DNA from: CAMPKL01 sp963817465
GTDB lineage: Bacteria; Acidobacteriota; Terriglobia; Bryobacterales; UBA6623
Direction of reading: 5' to 3'
NCBI GenBank assembly: GCA_963817465.1
Contig: CAWFOP010000023.1
Coordinates: forward strand, 62,001-126,000
DNA: 64,000 nucleotides
In this document: positions 1 to 11,313 of the stretch, in pieces
Position numbering within the stretch: position 1 is the stretch's first letter
How the letters are laid out: each line of letters starts with the position of its first letter
Translations under genes and position numbers: made by a program
The notes under the pieces: model-generated
Seen by the model: only the letters and a program-made list of their open reading frames with translations
Told to the model about the DNA's origin: nothing
The model's database searches: none

Positions 1-1177
1 GAGAGGCGACCAGATTGAGATCGCCGCCGATCACGACGCCGCGGAAGTGTTCCCCGCGCAGCAGCAGCCGCGCCCGAGCGTTGATGGCGTCGGCTTCCGC
101 TTGGCGGATGCGGTCCTCGCGGCCGCCCGCCCGGCCGCAGCAGGTGAGGTCGGCCACGATCGCCAACAGGTGCTCGTCGTCCGCCTTGGTGTCGGCCGCG
201 GTCGCGCTGACGCCGCCGTCGATCAGCCTCCGCACGCGGGTCTCCTCTTGCGCGCCGAGATCGCCTTCGAGCGCCGCTTCTCGCCCCGCCGCCGGATATT
301 CGATCAGTCCAAAGCCGTCTACCGCGTCGGTGTCCTTGCGGCCCGCGACGATGCTGCGCTGCATTTGGCCGCTTGTGCCGAGCACCAAATCCCACTTGTC
401 GTGTTCCGCCAGCCGCTTGAATAGTTCGTCGAGCTCGTGCTCGGAGGCGTTAACGGCCACCTCGCTCAGCAAAATGATGTCGGGGTCGAGGGCGCGAAGC
501 ACGCGCACGAAGCCGTCAGGCCGCTGCCTCAGGCGCAGTTTGTAGACGTTCCAGAGCACCACGCGAAAGTCCGTGCCGGCGGGGCGTGCGAAGGGGTTCA
601 CGACCTCCTCCGGCGAGCCCGCGTCGCCCACATCGACAGTCAGCTTCGCCGCGGAGGCCGGTGGAGCGTCTCCGAACGCGGCCGCCAGCGCGACATGGCC
701 GCCGGACTTCACAGCCGGAGCGCTGAGGCGCAGCTCGAATTGCTTCGAGGCGTAGGTCGGCGCCAGCAGCAGGCCCGCGTCGCCGGCCAAAGCGACGTCG
801 GCGCCGGGTCCGGCGGGCGAATGTCGCACCGCGGCGCCGATGCCCGCCGATGCGGGAATTTCGAGCACGGCGTCAACGCCTTCCAGGCCCAGCTCCGGCC
901 AACCGGTCTGCGTCGAGCCGTCGGCGTCGATCGCGATTCTCAGCGGCGCGTCAAGCCGGTCGAGGTTCCGCACGCGGTCCAGGTCGAAGTACAGGTACAG
1001 CGCACCTGGCAGCGCGGCGGCTTTCATCGCCCCGACGCCGGCGACTTTTTGCGAGGGCCCGACTCCGTCCCAGTCCTCGAACCGCCCGTCCATGACGAAA
1101 CGCGGGCTGTCGGCGGCCGCAACGGGCGCCGGCGAAAAAGCCATGAGCAAGCCCACGAGGACGAACAAGAAAGGCAT
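1..1177 (-). CDS. Exported endonuclease/exonuclease/phosphatase-fold protein, 3' end outside window
   Basis: The frame is open from an ATG at 1177 to the left edge, giving 392 visible residues, so the C-terminus is missing. Residues 1-22 form a signal peptide ending in AAA. Residues 30-200 resemble a carbohydrate-binding-family-9-like beta domain that begins with DGRFEDW. From residue about 206 the EEP (DNase I-like) fold starts: WNVYKL at 209-214, ILLSEV with the metal-binding Glu at about 239, and GGDLN at 384-388. These match the family's first three motifs; the last His motif lies beyond the edge. Members cut nucleic acids or phosphoesters; the substrate here cannot be read. The gene is 60 bases downstream of the giant repeat protein on the same strand. 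Confidence 0.75.
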   Translation of the reverse strand, partial: MPFLFVLVGLLMAFSPAPVAAADSPRFVMDGRFEDWDGVGPSQKVAGVGAMKAAALPGALYLYFDLDRVRNLDRLDAPLRIAIDADGSTQTGWPELGLEGVDAVLEIPASAGIGAAVRHSPAGPGADVALAGDAGLLLAPTYASKQFELRLSAPAVKSGGHVALAAAFGDAPPASAAKLTVDVGDAGSPEEVVNPFARPAGTDFRVVLWNVYKLRLRQRPDGFVRVLRALDPDIILLSEVAVNASEHELDELFKRLAEHDKWDLVLGTSGQMQRSIVAGRKDTDAVDGFGLIEYPAAGREAALEGDLGAQEETRVRRLIDGGVSATAADTKADDEHLLAIVADLTCCGRAGGREDRIRQAEADAINARARLLLRGEHFRGVVIGGDLNLVAS

Positions 1178-1237
1178 GAGCGGGCCTCAGCGCAGGTTAG
1201 CAAGAGGCCCGCCCGGCGGGAGCGACGTCGACACGAG

Positions 1238-4200
1238 CTACTGGGCGAATCGCAGACCGTCGACGCCGACCTGAATGCCCGCGCCGGTCGTCTCCCATTC
1301 GAGCTCGATCGAGGTCACCGAGCCGATGCTGAAGAAGCCTCCCGTCGAGGTGATCCAATCGGAATCGCCGTCGAGCGGGACGCGCAAGAAGACGAAGACG
1401 TCGTTGTCGTCGTCCGGGATTGCGACGATCGGTCGAATCTCGCGCGTTCCGGCGCTCGAAACGAGCCGCACGAGAGGAGAACCGAGCTTCAGCTCGCCCG
1501 AGCCGACCAAGCCACGCACCCAAAACTCGAGGTAGGCCACGCCCGACAGGTCCCAGTTGACGCGCACGGTGCTGGCCGAGCGCGGATAGATCATGCGAAG
1601 TTTGGTTCCTTCGTTGGTGAAGCCCAGGATGTAGTTCGATCCGACCTTGACGCCGCTGGTGACTTGTCGGCCGCCGACGCCTTTGCGTTGGGTCCCGTCA
1701 AAGGCCTCGAAGTCCCATGCATTGAGATTGCTTTCGGTGAGCTCGGTTGTCGGCGGCGGTCCGCCGACCGCCTGGCAACTGAGCGCCGGGTCGATCGTCA
1801 GGGTGACGGTGTCGAGGGTGTTGTCAGCCGTCAGCGGCAGACCGTCGGAGACGTTCTGCAAGTAATACACGACTCCGTCCGTCACGCCGCTCACCGTGAA
1901 GCTGCCGCTCGAGCCGCCGCTGGTCACCTCCGTTCCCGAGGGGCCGCCCTGGCGGATCGAAACCTCGCGTGACCCCGCTCGTCGTCCACGAAAGAGTCGT
2001 CGACGCATTCGGCGGGCACGTCAGGATCGGGTTGGGGTTGGCGGTCAGCGAACCCGAAGTCCCGGACAGCTCGACGGCGATGACGTTGGACGTCGCGGCG
2101 GTTCCGCCGGTGACGAACCGCGCCGTCACGCCGATGAAGTACTGACCGGCTGTAAGCCCGGCCGGCAAGACCAAATCTTGACGCTGCACGCGCGCTTCCC
2201 GCGTGACGAGCGCCGTGCTCTTTTCCACCAGCGAGTCGGCCGGGGTGATCGTCGAGTCGGCGGAAATGTAAACCGAGTATTCGACTTCGGCCGGATCGCC
2301 CGGATTGCTCAGCGTGAAGTCGACGTCGATCGGTCCCTGCAAGCCCGCACTGGCCGGGCTGACGGCGTTGAGCGTCACGCCGACGCCCGTTGGCGTCGGA
2401 CTGAGCACGGTCACGCGGCGCGCGCCCGAGGCGTCGTTGACCGGATTCTTGTCGGCGGGCGAAACGATCGCGACGCCGACCCAGTAGAACCCGGGTTCGA
2501 GGTCGTCGGGCACGGTAAACGATTGCGCGAACGAGTCGCTGTCGCTTTCGAGGCCGTCGACGCCGGAGCTCACGGCGCGGTCGACGCCGGGCTGAATCGT
2601 CGCGTCCTCGGACACGAAGACTTGGACGCCGACATTGCCGCGGAATCCCGTCGTGGTCGACAGGCTGTAAGCCACGTCCACCTGATCTCCGGCGCGCGCC
2701 GTCGACGGCTGCACGCTCAGGATCGCGGCGGACACGTCGTCGTCTTCCCGCGGCGGCGGCTGCATGGCCGGCAATGGCGCGGGCGGACTCGTTGCGGCGC
2801 CGAACGCGATGAGCAGGTCGAGGCTCGCGCCGAACGGCAGCGGGTCCGGCGCGACCACGTTGATTTGGCCCAAGCCGACCGAGCCCGGCGTGATCCCGGA
2901 GAACAGCAGTTGTTTGACGGGCGCGCCGCCTAGCGTGACGGTCGGCAACAGCCGGGTTGTGACGAGCGGACTCGACCCCGCCGGCTGACCCGTCGAAGCG
3001 CCGTTGAGAAGACCGCCCAAGCCATTCAAGTAAATAATGAAGGGTTCGCCTGCTTTGATTGGATTTGCTTGGGTTATGAGCTGGTTATCGGCGTGAACGG
3101 CGATCGTTCGCAATCCCGAGCCGTCGTTGTAGCGGTAGACCGCCGGAGCGTATTCGGCCGCGTCGACCATGGCCGGCGCGCTGGCCTGGCCGTTGTGATA
3201 CACGACGACCGTGTATTGCCCCGAGGTCGGCAGGCCGGTCGGGACTTGGAAGTTGATCTGACCGCCGTCCGCGTAGAACAACGCCGCCTCGACGCCGTTG
3301 ACGGTCACGCGGACGCCGCCAAGCTCGGTTGGCAAGGGCACGCTCTCGGCGTACGCGGGCTGGTCCGCGAACTTCGAGCCGAACACGGTTCCGATCGCTC
3401 CGGGCGTCAGAACAGCCTGGTAGCGCGCGGCTTCGACTACGCCGCCGGACGCTATTTCCGGCGCCGGCCCGACGACCGTCTGACCGGCTTGTCGCACCGT
3501 GTAGGGAACGCCGGCGACGCTGATGACGCCGACTCGTTCGGAGGATGAGGGGTTTGCGTCCAATTGGAACCGCACCGTCACGGCGCCCGCTCCCGAAGCG
3601 CCGCTGACGAGGTGAATCCACTCCGCGCCGCTCTGCACGCTCGCCGTCCATTCGCAGCTCGACGAGGTGAACAGGTCGACCGAGCCGGATCCGCCGCCGC
3701 CGCCGAAATTCCCGCTCGTCGCGCTCAGCCCGTATACGCAGTTCGGCGTCACGGCCCCAGCCTGGCGCAGGGTGTAGGTGATGCCGGCGATCTGGACGAA
3801 GCCCTCGCGAGACGAGCGCGAGGTGTTTTCGGTCGCTTCGAGCGACACGCTGTCGCCGCCGAGCCGCGTCTGGGCGCCGTTGACTCGGATCCAATCCGAG
3901 CCCGGATTGACGAAGATGCCCCACTGGCAATCCGACGGCGCCGTCGTAACGCCGACCGAGCCCAAGAAGGGACCGTTACCGATGTCCCGCTGCGTCTCGC
4001 TCAACTGGAAGTCGCACGGCTGGCCTTGTTGGATGATCGTGATCTCGCGCTCTTGGTTGACGAAGATGCGGCCTTCCCGGCGTTGCCGCGAAGCGTTGGC
4101 GAGCACGTTGTAGTCGACGGTGCCGTCGCCGCGGCCCACCGCGACGCCTTGCGGAATCTCGATCCACGGGCTCTCGGTCGCCGCGCTGACGGTCCAGGCG

Positions 4201-7200
4201 CAGTCGTTGTCGTCGGCGTCGACCTGCAGCGTGCGGCTCTCGCCGAACGCGTCGACGTCGGCTTCGTTCGGTGTGGCGTCCACATTGCAGCCGGCGCGGG
4301 CGCGCTGCCGGATGCGAACTTCCTGGAAGTTGACCGTGCCCGTATCGACGTAGACCCAGCCGGAGCGCTCCGCGGGCCCGCTGTGCGGGCTGACGCGGAT
4401 CGTCGCCGAGCCGTTGCCCGCCCCGGAGGTCGAGCCCACGATCGAGAGCATCGCTTGGTTGTCGCGGAGCAGCGTCCAGTTGCAGTCGCTGTCGGTCTCG
4501 ATGCTCAGTTGCACGTCTTCGCCGTCGGCGTCGACGAGCGACTTACTGACCGAGGCGCTGATATTGGCGCAGCGCTGCGTAACCGGACTGTTCGAGAACA
4601 GCACATTCGACAGCGCAAAGTTATCGTCCGGCGTGGCCTTGCCTTTCTGTACGACGGTGAACGCTTGACCGCTGATGTTGAGCGACCCGGTGCGGAATTC
4701 GTCCGCCCCGTTTTGAGTGACCGCATAGACCACCTCGCCCTGGCCCGCACCCGACGGGCTCGACGTGATGTTGATCCACGGGTCGTTGGAGGAGGCGCTC
4801 CAGGCGCAGTTCTCGCCTGTCGCGATCACTTTGACGCGCCCTTCGCCGCCGCCCTGGGGCCGCACGCCGCCGACGCCCGACAGCGAGATGTCGCAAGCCG
4901 TGCCGAGCTGCGAGACGCGGAACGTTTCGCCGCCGATCGAGATGTCGGCGGTGCGCGCGCTCGACGTCGGATTGGCGGCGGCCTGGAGCTCGATCGCCCC
5001 ATCCCCGACGCCCCCGCTCACGGACGCGAAGCTCAGCCAGTCGGCGGCGACCGAGGGGCTCCACGCGCATTCCGGGACCTGAAGCGGTGACAAAGACGGA
5101 GCGTTTGCCGCCGCCTTCGAGAATCGTGGCGTTGCTGGGCGATACCAGAAAGCCGCAGCCTGAGCCGAACTGCGTGATGCGGACGAGCCGGCCGGCGACC
5201 AGAATCGCCCCGCGGCGCACGCCCGCCCCGGGGTTCGGCGCCACTTCAAAGGCGATCGACCCGGAGCCGCTGCCGCCCGTCGATCCGTTGATGGTGATGA
5301 AGGCCGCATCGGACGAGGCGCCCCACTTGCACTCGGAGTCCGAGACATCGACCTTGATCGAGTCGGCAGCTCCCGCGGCGCCGATGACGCGGCTCGATTG
5401 ACTCAACGAGAAGCGGCAGTTGCTCGCGCTGAACTTCGCCACGAAGGCGTCGCCGCCGCCTTGCTGCACGACTTGCGCCGCGCCGACCGTCGTCGGGAAG
5501 TTGTTCGACTCGGTCGCTCCCGCGACATACACTCCGCCCGAGCCGTCGAGCTTGACGTTGTAGCCCTCGTCGGTCGCCGTTCCGCCAAGGTAGGTCGACT
5601 CGAGCAGCTCGGAGCCGCTCGCCGAGACGCGTGACAAGAATGCGTCCTGCGTGCCGCCGCCGAAGAAGGATTGGTGGGCGTTCGGACGAGTCGGAAAGTT
5701 CGACGACTCGGTGCGTCCGGTCACGTAGAAGGTCTTGTCCCCGCCGAGCGCTCCGCCGTAGGCGACGTCGCCTTTCGAGCCTCCCAAATAAGTGGCGTAG
5801 AGCGGCGCGCCCATGGCGGACAGCTTGACGGCCGTGGCGTCCCACTCGCCGCCGCCGTAGCTCGCCTGAATGGGCTTGCGAACCGGAAAGTTCGTCGAAT
5901 TCGTAAAGCCGGCCAGGTAGATCTCGCCGTTCGTGTCGACCGAGACGCGGAAGAACTCTTCGATGCCCGAGCCGCCCATGCGCAAGCTGAAGCGCGGCGC
6001 GCCGGTCGGGTCGAGCGAGAAGAAGATCGCATCGCTCGGCGAACCGATGATGCCTTCGACGCGCGTGCTGGGAAAGTCGCGAGACGAGCCTCCGGCGACG
6101 TAGACGTTCGACGCCGCGTCGACCGCGATGTCGCTGCCGCCTTCGATGCCCGGGCCGCCGATGACCTGGGAATAGAGGCGCGAGCCGGTCGGGCTGATCT
6201 TCACGACAAAAGCGTCGCGTCCGCCGCGCGGTGCGTCCGGCGCGTTGACGAGGAAGTCGCTCGAGCGGGTTTCCCCCGTCACATAGGCCGTGCCGTCCGG
6301 AGCGGAAGCCACGCCGAAGCCGTTCTCCAGATCCGTGCCGCCGATGTAGGTGGCGTAGATCAGGCCGCCGGTTTCGTTGAGGCGCACGGCGAAGGCGTCG
6401 CGGTCGCCGCCGAACACGTTCTGAAAGGCGTTTTGCCGCGGCAGGTTCGTGGAGTCGGTCGTGCCCGAGAAAACAGCGCGGCCTTGCGCGTCGACTTCGA
6501 TATCCCAGCCGGTGTCGTTGCCCGAGCCGCCGTAGTAAACCGAGTAGAGGCGTTGCGTGCCGGCCGGATTGAGCTTGACGACGAACGCGTCTGTCGTGCC
6601 CCGCAGGCTGCCGGGAACGCTGACCGGGAACAGCCGCGAAGACGTTTGCCCGGTGATGTAGGCCGCGCCTTGCGCATCGACCGCGAGCGAGAAGGCGACG
6701 TCGCGCGAGCCGCCGCCGACGAGCGTCGAATAGATCAGCACGGGGTCGATGATCAGCTCGCGCGTGCGGTCGTACCCGCCGGTTTCGAAGGCGAAGGCGC
6801 CGTCGGCCGCTTCGACATAGCGTCCGTCGACCGGCTGCCGCACATCGTCGACGCGTTGATAGAACACCGGCGGCTCTTGGCGGAGCTTGCCCGCGGACGT
6901 ATCGAGCACCAGCGCTCCATCCGCGGAGATGCTCGGCCGGTTGGCTTGCGCAGTCTCATCTGAAACCGCAAGCCGAATCGCGGCCGGATCCGCTCCGGGC
7001 GCGACGACGAAGTCATATTCGAGCTTCTCTTGGTTGGCATAGAAAATCAGATCGACGCCAGGCCAGAGGCCGCTGTATTTCACCGACTCGTAGTTCGGCA
7101 CGCCTTCCACCCAGGACTTGGGATCGTCGCCGCGATAGTAGTTCGACTTGCCGGCCAGCAGGCCTTCGCCCGAGACCTTGGCCGCGCGACGCGCCGGGAA

Positions 7201-7519
7201 ATCGGATCGAGATGTCCGCATCCGCATTGGCGAGCCTGACGACGGCGCGGTCCGACTCGAGCAGCAATGCATAGCCGGCGCCGCGCAGCAGATAAAGCGC
7301 GTCGGAGGGCGCTTGCCCGCGGTTTGGCTCGAACGCGGCGGGCAGGTCGCCGTAAGAGCCGGCCGCCGGCGCCCCACCGGCGAAACCGGCGTCCTCGACC
7401 GCCGCAGCGTCGCTCGCCGGCGGCAGCTCGGCGAAGCGCGGTCCGACATGGTCGGCGGCGACGAGGCTCATTGCCGTCATTCCAGCGAGGAACAGGCGAA
7501 CGAATGGATGCAAGGTCAT
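1238..7519 (-). CDS. Giant exported SBBP / BACON / TIGR03437 / CARDB repeat protein (three apparent frameshifts)
   Basis: The ATG at 7519 is preceded by GGAGGAACC. The frame breaks near 7190, 5090 and 1975, each time with one extra base. Joined, the product is about 2090 residues and homology runs straight through each break. Order: signal peptide; N-terminal domain of SBBP proteins (to about residue 260); SBBP beta-propeller-type repeats with GG..D.G..V..D motifs (about 265-700); seven BACON domains, each with a leading Cys and a second Cys before Trp (about 700-1345); TIGR03437 (about 1350-1590, with FGSKFAD and INFQVP); two CARDB-like domains (about 1595-1825); an Ig-like domain; and a C-terminal beta domain that may bind carbohydrate (about 1910-2093). 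No enzyme motif is seen. An extracellular adhesin or carbohydrate-binding role is inferred. TIGR03437 is typical of Solibacter relatives. Confidence 0.85.
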
Positions 7520-7598
7520 GGTTCCTCCGAGGAAAGTTGGGCGAACGACGGGACCGGACGTGACGATTCAACCAGCGTAACGCCCTTTCAATCGGCTG

Positions 7599-8231
7599 CT
7601 AGTGGATCTGGAAGAAGATCGCGGCGGCGGCGCGATAGATGTTGTCGTAGTCCCCGTTGGTCGGGCGATAAGCCTTGAACTCGAAGCGCAAGCCGACCGC
7701 TTCGTTGATGTAGTAGCGTAGCCCCGCGCCGAAGTTGACGGCAAGCTCGGTGCTCGAAGGTTGCCCGACGCTTTGGCGGTCGATGACCGACCCGTCAGCC
7801 CCGATCAAGGTGACCGTCGAGTCGACGTTGAAGCGCAAGCCGCCGATGCCGATCACGGCGTAGGGCACGATCGGCGATTCGGCGATAGGCGCGCGCAAGT
7901 GCAGGCCGGCGTCGAAGGCGAACGCATCGGCTGAAAATTCGGACCGGCGGACGGCGCCGCTTTGCAGCGTGGTTTCCTCGGTGCGGTCGAGTCCGGGCAG
8001 GTAGGAGGCTTCAAAGTACGGGAACAGGTTCTTCGTGGCTGCCCAGCCGACGTTTCCGCCGCCCATGACACGGGTCTTGTCGAAGCCCCAACTGACGCCG
8101 CCCATCGCGGCGACTTCGACGTTATTGCGCCGTACGCTCGGAGCGTCCTGCGCAGAGAGTTGGGGAGCGGCGAAGGTCGCAGCGGCGAGCAGGGTCGCAA
8201 GCAGCGCCAGGGAAGGAATGTTGAGTTTCAT
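7599..8231 (-). CDS. Outer-membrane beta-barrel protein
   Basis: This 210-residue protein has a clear signal peptide (residues 1-28, ending LSAQ). The rest alternates hydrophobic and polar residues in strand-length segments and ends in aromatic/hydrophobic FFQIH, as in OmpA/OmpX-type barrels. Motifs such as VPYAVIGIGGLRFN and INFGAGLRYYINEAVGLRFEF (here split: AVNFGAGLRYY, VGLRFEFKAY) are typical of the OMP_b-brl family. It lies 79 bases downstream of the giant repeat protein's start region, on the same strand. Function beyond an outer-membrane location is not visible. Confidence 0.75.
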   Translation of the reverse strand: MKLNIPSLALLATLLAAATFAAPQLSAQDAPSVRRNNVEVAAMGGVSWGFDKTRVMGGGNVGWAATKNLFPYFEASYLPGLDRTEETTLQSGAVRRSEFSADAFAFDAGLHLRAPIAESPIVPYAVIGIGGLRFNVDSTVTLIGADGSVIDRQSVGQPSSTELAVNFGAGLRYYINEAVGLRFEFKAYRPTNGDYDNIYRAAAAIFFQIH

Positions 8232-8326
8232 TGTCGGACGAGTCTCCTCTTAGGTCTTCGTATTAGGAAAGCGACAGGCGGTGCGCGAGTCCTTCGGATT
8301 TGAAGCGATTGATCGGCGAAGTCCGT

Positions 8327-10798
8327 CTATTGCGGAATTTGCGGCGCGACGCAGCGAAAGCCCGTGATATTGCCGACTGAATCGGATTTATTGCGGGCGG
8401 AAACCCGCATGTGCTTCTCGCGGCTGTACCAAGAGCCGCCCCGGATCACATGCTCCTTGCCTTGCGCCGGGCCTGGGGGGTCGACCGCATCTCCGGACCG
8501 ATACGCATCTTCGGCGTACCAATCGGCCGCCCACTCCCAAACATTGCCGGCCAGGTCGAACAAACCGTACGGGTTGGGGTCGAAGCTCTGGACGGGCGAA
8601 GTGAAATCGTAAATGTCGTTGCCTTCCTTGCCCATGAAGTTGGCGCGATTGCGGTCGATGCCGCCCGGCCACGGATAGACGGCGCCTGCGACGCCGCCGC
8701 GCGCCGCGTACTCCCATTCCGCTTCGGTCGGCAGCCGGCCGCCCGCCCAGCGGCAGAAGTCCTGAGCTTGCTCCCACGTCACGCGCGTGATGGGGTGGTC
8801 GGTGTAGCGCCACTTCGGGTTCGCATCGGTGGGCTTGGGCAGCTCGATCTTCTTTTCGCGTGCATACCGGCGGTAAGCCTGCACGGTCGTCTCGGTGCGG
8901 CCCATCCAAAATCCCCGCGAGATCGTGACCGTGTGCGCGGGCTTCTCGTCGTCGATGCACTCGTCATCGCCCGCGACGCAGCCCATGCGAAAGTCGCCGC
9001 CCGGGATGAAGGCGTACTCTTGACGATCGATCGGGTTCAGCGCGATGGCGCCCGGTTGCAGCACCACGCCCGAGCCTCCCGTTGATTCCTCGCCGGCGGG
9101 CCGCATCAATTCATCAAGCCGCACTCGGGCCAATTCCGCCATGGCGCCGTCGGGGTGCTTCGCCAAGAAGGCCTGCAGCGCTTGCGGGTCGTCCGACGCT
9201 GCGACCTGTTCCCATTCGAGACGCTCGATCAGCGCTTCGGCCGAAGCGGCGTAGGGGCTGTCGGGTTGGCGGTCGCGAAATTCGGCGAGCTTGGCCAGGT
9301 CGCCGCTCCGGCTCACTTCGCGCCAGTCGAGGCGTACGAGGGCGTCCTTGGCGCGCGGCGCGAAGACGCCTTGCGGGAACTCGTCGAGATACGAGCGATA
9401 GCCGTCGCCGCTGTTTTGGGCGACGGCTTGGTTCCAAATGAGCTGCTCGAGCGCTACGCGGGCCGGGGCGGCGAAGCGCCCTCCGGGATGCAATTCAAGG
9501 TAGCGGCGGTAGTCGTCGGGGTCCTTTGAACCTTCGATCGTCCGCCATAGAGCTTGGTCGGCGAACTGCCCCTGAGGGAAGCGCGCGAGGTACTCGGCGA
9601 AGGAGTATTTTTCAGGAGCGAAGTCGCCGCCGGCGGTGCGGGGCAGGGGAACGCCCTCGGCGCTCTCCGAAAATTCCGCCAGCCGAAAGAAGGCCTGGTC
9701 GGCGAACCTGCCTTGCGGGAAGGCGTCGAGATAGCTCGAGTAGGCGCCGGCGGAGTTGCTGTCCTGGGCGTCGATCCAGAGGTCGTTCTCGCTCAGCGGC
9801 GGCGCTCCGACTCCCTCGACTTTGGCCAACACCAAATCGTCCGCGCGGTAGCCGTTGATCTCCGCGAAGGGGCGCTGCTGGTAGCTGGGGCCCAAGTCGA
9901 TCGTCACGCGCTCGGGGACGTTCGTCTGGATGTAGCTCACCAGGCTCGCCAGCGTCACCTCGCCGCGATTGTTCGCCGCCGCGCCGCGCAGTCCTTGCAC
10001 CACGGCGGCGGTGAAGTAGCCGTGTCGTTGGCCCGTCTCGGGGTCCGGATACTCGTAAGCCCTCTCGCCCACCGCGGTCGCAAACAGCGTGGCGAACGCC
10101 TCGACTCCGCGGTTGGCGAGATCGAACCGGAAATCGCGAAAGGCGTCCGTCATCAAGTTCGGCGAGTCGGACCGCGACGCGGCGGGGTCGTTGCGGCAGG
10201 CGTCCAGCAGCAGCACCACTTGCTTGGCGTTGATGCGCTCGATGCGGTCCTTGATCAGCGTCAGGCCCAGGGCGGTGTCGCGCAGAAATTCCGTGTCTTC
10301 GACGATCGAGGCGTCGGCCGGCAGCAGAAAAGCTTGCCCATCATGGGCGATGCCGTGTCCGGCGAACGAGAACAGCAACAAGCCGTCATGGGGAACCTGG
10401 CGATTGAGCTGCGCGAGCTGTCGGAGGATGTTGGTGCGCGTCGGCCGCAAATGCGGCGGACGCTGGCTGGTCAGAACGATGACCTGGTCTTCCGGGAAGC
10501 CCGCCGAGGCGACCAGCTCATGCGCCAGCGCCTGCGCGTCGTTCGCGGCGCCGCCCAACGAGGTGATCTGCGCGTCGACGTATTTGTCGATGCCGATGAT
10601 CAGCGCCCAGCGTTTGTCCTGGCTGGGCAGTTGGTCGACGGTTCTGTAGACCAGATCGCGGGGCGTGACTTGCGCCGCCGCTGTCGCGGTGAACGCGGCA
10701 AGCGCGAATACGAGCGCCGTCAAGAGAGCGCAGCGACGATGCCGTCTATTCGTGGGACCTGTACACGTGGATCGACCCAACTGGACGCGCGCTTCCAT
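8327..10798 (-). CDS. Caspase-family protease fused to six repeats and an FGE-like domain
   Basis: This is an 823-residue exported protein. A signal peptide lies at about 20-42; the first Met may be too early, with a start within the next 30 residues also possible. Residues 62-300 are a peptidase C14 (caspase-like) domain with catalytic His148 in AGHG and Cys201 in LDACRND. Residues about 330-570 hold six degenerate repeats of about 40 residues with the core YL..FPQG.FA..A. Residues about 590-823 are a formylglycine-generating-enzyme/SUMF1 fold (IPGGDFRMG, GNVWEWAADW, RGGSW, GFRCV). The active-site Cys pair expected just after RGGS is absent (SWYSREKHM), so this domain probably binds rather than oxidises. 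It may be a protease with a recognition or activation module; the target is unknown. Confidence 0.85.
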   Translation of the reverse strand: MEARVQLGRSTCTGPTNRRHRRCALLTALVFALAAFTATAAAQVTPRDLVYRTVDQLPSQDKRWALIIGIDKYVDAQITSLGGAANDAQALAHELVASAGFPEDQVIVLTSQRPPHLRPTRTNILRQLAQLNRQVPHDGLLLFSFAGHGIAHDGQAFLLPADASIVEDTEFLRDTALGLTLIKDRIERINAKQVVLLLDACRNDPAASRSDSPNLMTDAFRDFRFDLANRGVEAFATLFATAVGERAYEYPDPETGQRHGYFTAAVVQGLRGAAANNRGEVTLASLVSYIQTNVPERVTIDLGPSYQQRPFAEINGYRADDLVLAKVEGVGAPPLSENDLWIDAQDSNSAGAYSSYLDAFPQGRFADQAFFRLAEFSESAEGVPLPRTAGGDFAPEKYSFAEYLARFPQGQFADQALWRTIEGSKDPDDYRRYLELHPGGRFAAPARVALEQLIWNQAVAQNSGDGYRSYLDEFPQGVFAPRAKDALVRLDWREVSRSGDLAKLAEFRDRQPDSPYAASAEALIERLEWEQVAASDDPQALQAFLAKHPDGAMAELARVRLDELMRPAGEESTGGSGVVLQPGAIALNPIDRQEYAFIPGGDFRMGCVAGDDECIDDEKPAHTVTISRGFWMGRTETTVQAYRRYAREKKIELPKPTDANPKWRYTDHPITRVTWEQAQDFCRWAGGRLPTEAEWEYAARGGVAGAVYPWPGGIDRNRANFMGKEGNDIYDFTSPVQSFDPNPYGLFDLAGNVWEWAADWYAEDAYRSGDAVDPPGPAQGKEHVIRGGSWYSREKHMRVSARNKSDSVGNITGFRCVAPQIPQ

Positions 10799-10849
10799 AC
10801 TTGGAGAAGCGACAACGAGCGGCGCACAAGCCTCAGGTTTGCGGCGCGC

Positions 10850-11260
10850 CTAGGGGTCGGGCGGGCTGGTCGTTGAAGAATCGATGCCGCGCTGCTTGGC
10901 GCGGATCTCCGGCTTCTCGCCTTTCGCTCCGGCGCTTTTGCCGCTCTGATCGTCGACTTCGAACGGCGACTTCGTCGTGGGTCTGCTCGCGGCCGTCTGC
11001 TTTTGTTCTCGTTTGCGCTCTTTGATGAGCCGTCTGGTCTCGGCGGTCCGGTCGCTGTCGCGTTCTTTGAGCCGTTTGCGAACTTCTTTTTCCCGACGCC
11101 GCGCTTCCTTCTGGGCGCGCTTGGCGCGCTTCATCGCTTCCTTTTGAAGGTGTTCGCCGGACTTGCGGGCTTCGCGGGCCGATTGCTGGGCAAGCCCCAG
11201 GGGAGCGCTCGCGAGCGCCGCGATCGCCAACAAAACCGCCCACCGAAAGATGCGATCCAT
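10850..11260 (-). CDS. Exported, highly charged coiled-coil protein of unknown function
   Basis: This 136-residue protein has a signal peptide at 1-24 (cleavage after LGLAQ). It is followed by about 65 residues made almost entirely of Lys, Arg, Glu and Gln in heptad-like order (EARRREKEVRKRLKERD), and then a Ser/Thr/Pro-rich low-complexity tail. I recognise no family. The composition suggests a long charged helix in the periplasm. It sits 51 bases upstream of the caspase gene on the same strand and may be co-transcribed with it. The start is supported by signal-peptide placement; no strong ribosome site is seen. Confidence 0.6.
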   Translation of the reverse strand: MDRIFRWAVLLAIAALASAPLGLAQQSAREARKSGEHLQKEAMKRAKRAQKEARRREKEVRKRLKERDSDRTAETRRLIKERKREQKQTAASRPTTKSPFEVDDQSGKSAGAKGEKPEIRAKQRGIDSSTTSPPDP

Positions 11261-11313
11261 GACCTACTGCCAGCATAACGCGGTCGAACGGTTTGGTATT
11301 TTGGTGGAATCTC

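Noticed and set aside
437..1972. Long open frame on the plus strand (511 codons)
   Set aside because: It is antisense to clearly recognisable minus-strand genes, begins and ends without gene context, and its translation is Arg/Ala-rich with no family resemblance; a GC-rich shadow.
3564..5090. A 508-codon plus-strand frame over the giant repeat protein
   Set aside because: Composition is Arg/Asp/Ala-rich and it is antisense to the BACON domains, which are well supported.
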